A DNA stretch of 64,000 nt from Dyadobacter sediminis (GTDB lineage Bacteria; Bacteroidota; Bacteroidia; Cytophagales; Spirosomataceae). This document shows, piece by piece, positions 63,204 to 64,000 of this stretch. The stretch spans positions 1,054,001-1,118,000 of the forward strand of contig NZ_VCEI01000011.1 of assembly GCF_005860765.1 (NCBI RefSeq). The letters run 5' to 3'. Numbering within the stretch: the stretch's first letter is position 1; the number at the start of each line of letters is the position of its first letter. A program made the translations under genes and the position numbers. A model generated the notes under the pieces. That model was not told where the DNA came from and did no database searches. It worked only from the letters and a program-made list of their open reading frames with translations.

Positions 63204-64000
63204 TTAGATTACGCGCATTTCGGTTTCAGGACTCAATTGTTTCAGTAACTGCCTCACATTTTCCTTAGCAGTGTCATTCTTAAATCCTTTATCCCGGAAT
63301 ACGATACGCATAGGCTTATAGACAGCAACTTCCTTTGCAAACATCTCGTCGATAGTGTTATCAAAGCAAGCCATGAGTGAATTTTGAGCCACCTGAAAGA
63401 CCTGTTTTCCTGAAACTGAAAGCTGATCAATTTTGTACGAAAGTGGCAAGCCCCAATCTATCATAACCTGCGCAAGTAGATCGTCTGAGGTACGATCAGG
63501 TTTTATGTTATCCGCAAAAATTTCCAGTTGCTCTTGGTTGTAATCTTGGGGACGATAATAGATATCCTGCATATTGCTTTCATCAAGTCGATAAACTCGG
63601 AAACCAGTGTCCAGATTTGCCAATCGCTCATGGTTAAAATCCAGCTCACTAGCTTTTTTTAATATTAAATCCCCTTTAATTCTTTCACCAACGCGACGGA
63701 TGCGCTCTTTGCCAATTTCACAAATATTTCTATATCCAGCTTTAAAGGCCTCACTTTCCTTGTTGATAATTTCTGGTAATTGTACCATAATAAATTTTCG
63801 TGTACCACCATCCTCGGAATTAAGCTGCATAGCCGCGTGAGCAGTCGAGCCAGCACCAGAAAAGAAATCGAGAATTATTGAATCTTCTGAAGCGGCAATC
63901 TCAATAATCTTCCGTAAGAGGTTGATTGGTTTCGGAAAGTCAAAAACACCTTTGCCTAACAAATTTTGTAATTCCGCAGTGCCTTTATTTGATATAATTT
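63204..64000 (-). CDS. mod: Type III DNA methyltransferase Mod subunit (partial, C-terminal part)
   Basis: The frame stays open to the window end and past the first in-frame start-like codon, with the segment NKGTAELQNLLGKGVFDFPKP running to the edge, so the 5' part lies outside. Motif I is FFSGAGSTAHA (F-x-G-x-G), typical of the beta-class N6-adenine methyltransferase order in Mod proteins. The preceding FPKP segment is also typical. The C-terminal domain (FRVYRLDESNMQDIYY, DDLLAQVMIDWGLPLSYK) is the Mod-specific region. The target recognition domain lies in the missing part. It provides specificity and protection for the Res subunit downstream. Confidence 0.93.
   Translation of the reverse strand, partial: IISNKGTAELQNLLGKGVFDFPKPINLLRKIIEIAASEDSIILDFFSGAGSTAHAAMQLNSEDGGTRKFIMVQLPEIINKESEAFKAGYRNICEIGKERIRRVGERIKGDLILKKASELDFNHERLANLDTGFRVYRLDESNMQDIYYRPQDYNQEQLEIFADNIKPDRTSDDLLAQVMIDWGLPLSYKIDQLSVSGKQVFQVAQNSLMACFDNTIDEMFAKEVAVYKPMRIVFRDKGFKNDTAKENVRQLLKQLSPETEMRVI

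Larger units (their letters stand above)
40484..64000. mobile_element. tRNA-Leu-associated defence island (right end outside window)
   Basis: Immediately after the tRNA-Leu gene, base composition turns more AT-rich and every gene lies on the minus strand. The gene set is almost wholly nucleic-acid defence (type III restriction, OLD, helicase-nucleases, GIY-YIG, DarTG-like). A tandem 12-mer sits at the junction. No integrase is visible, so the other boundary, and whether the island is mobile, cannot be told. The left border is placed just after the tRNA by inference. Confidence 0.6.

Noticed and set aside
40484..64000. CRISPR array or prophage structural genes in the island
   Set aside because: No regular spacer-repeat array and no capsid, tail, portal or terminase genes were seen.

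Overview
The window reads as a chromosomal segment of a Bacteroidota bacterium, most likely of the Cytophagales/Spirosomaceae type (Dyadobacter-like; this is inference). Support comes from promoters of the Bacteroidota form (TTG, a 17-19 nt spacer, TAnnTTTG), the absence of strong Shine-Dalgarno sequences, an ECF sigma factor next to a FecR-type domain, MacB/FtsX-type permeases and a long 'asparagine synthetase B'-like exported protein typical of this phylum.

Region 1 (1-40.4 kb) is ordinary backbone in short transcription units. It holds an ECF sigma factor with two truncated anti-sigma-like neighbours; alaS; an oxyR-methyltransferase pair; a PolX whose polymerase site looks dead; an AGE-family sugar epimerase; csbD; a 3-hydroxyacyl-CoA dehydrogenase; cydAB; a DKNYY lipoprotein; a LytTR response regulator; an SDR lacking the catalytic lysine; lepA; the pyruvate dehydrogenase E2 gene; GNAT and hslV; dacB; and a run MBL ribonuclease-accA-HAD phosphatase-M50 protease-phosphotriesterase-like protein. 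Next comes a seven-gene minus-strand operon for a tripartite ABC efflux system (HlyD, TolC, ATPase, two permeases) that ends with its own NtrC/NtrY-like two-component pair. It is followed by the AsnB-like protein and an orphan MacB-type permease.

Region 2 (40.4-64 kb) starts at a tRNA-Leu(CAA) gene and is visibly more AT-rich. Eleven large genes all lie on the minus strand and point toward the tRNA, as expected of an island integrated at the tRNA 3' end. The integrase and the far end lie outside the window. In transcription order the genes are: type III methyltransferase (5' part cut by the window end), type III restriction subunit, OLD-type ATPase/TOPRIM nuclease, PLD-SNF2 helicase, DUF4391 protein, TM0106-type RecB nuclease-helicase, an unknown 217-residue protein, a GIY-YIG/DUF4357 nuclease, and, after a 169-nt gap, an SF1 helicase, a giant DarT-like protein and a DarG-like macrodomain protein.

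The strongest candidate for something undescribed is that last trio. A Upf1-like helicase is translationally coupled (8-nt overlap) to a ~1480-residue protein in which about 30 'W-[DN]-W' repeats lead into a C-terminal DarT (DUF4433) DNA ADP-ribosyltransferase domain, followed by a macrodomain protein of the kind that reverses DarT modification. I infer a helicase-armed DarTG-type anti-phage or toxin-antitoxin system. No functional claim beyond domain recognition can be made from sequence alone.
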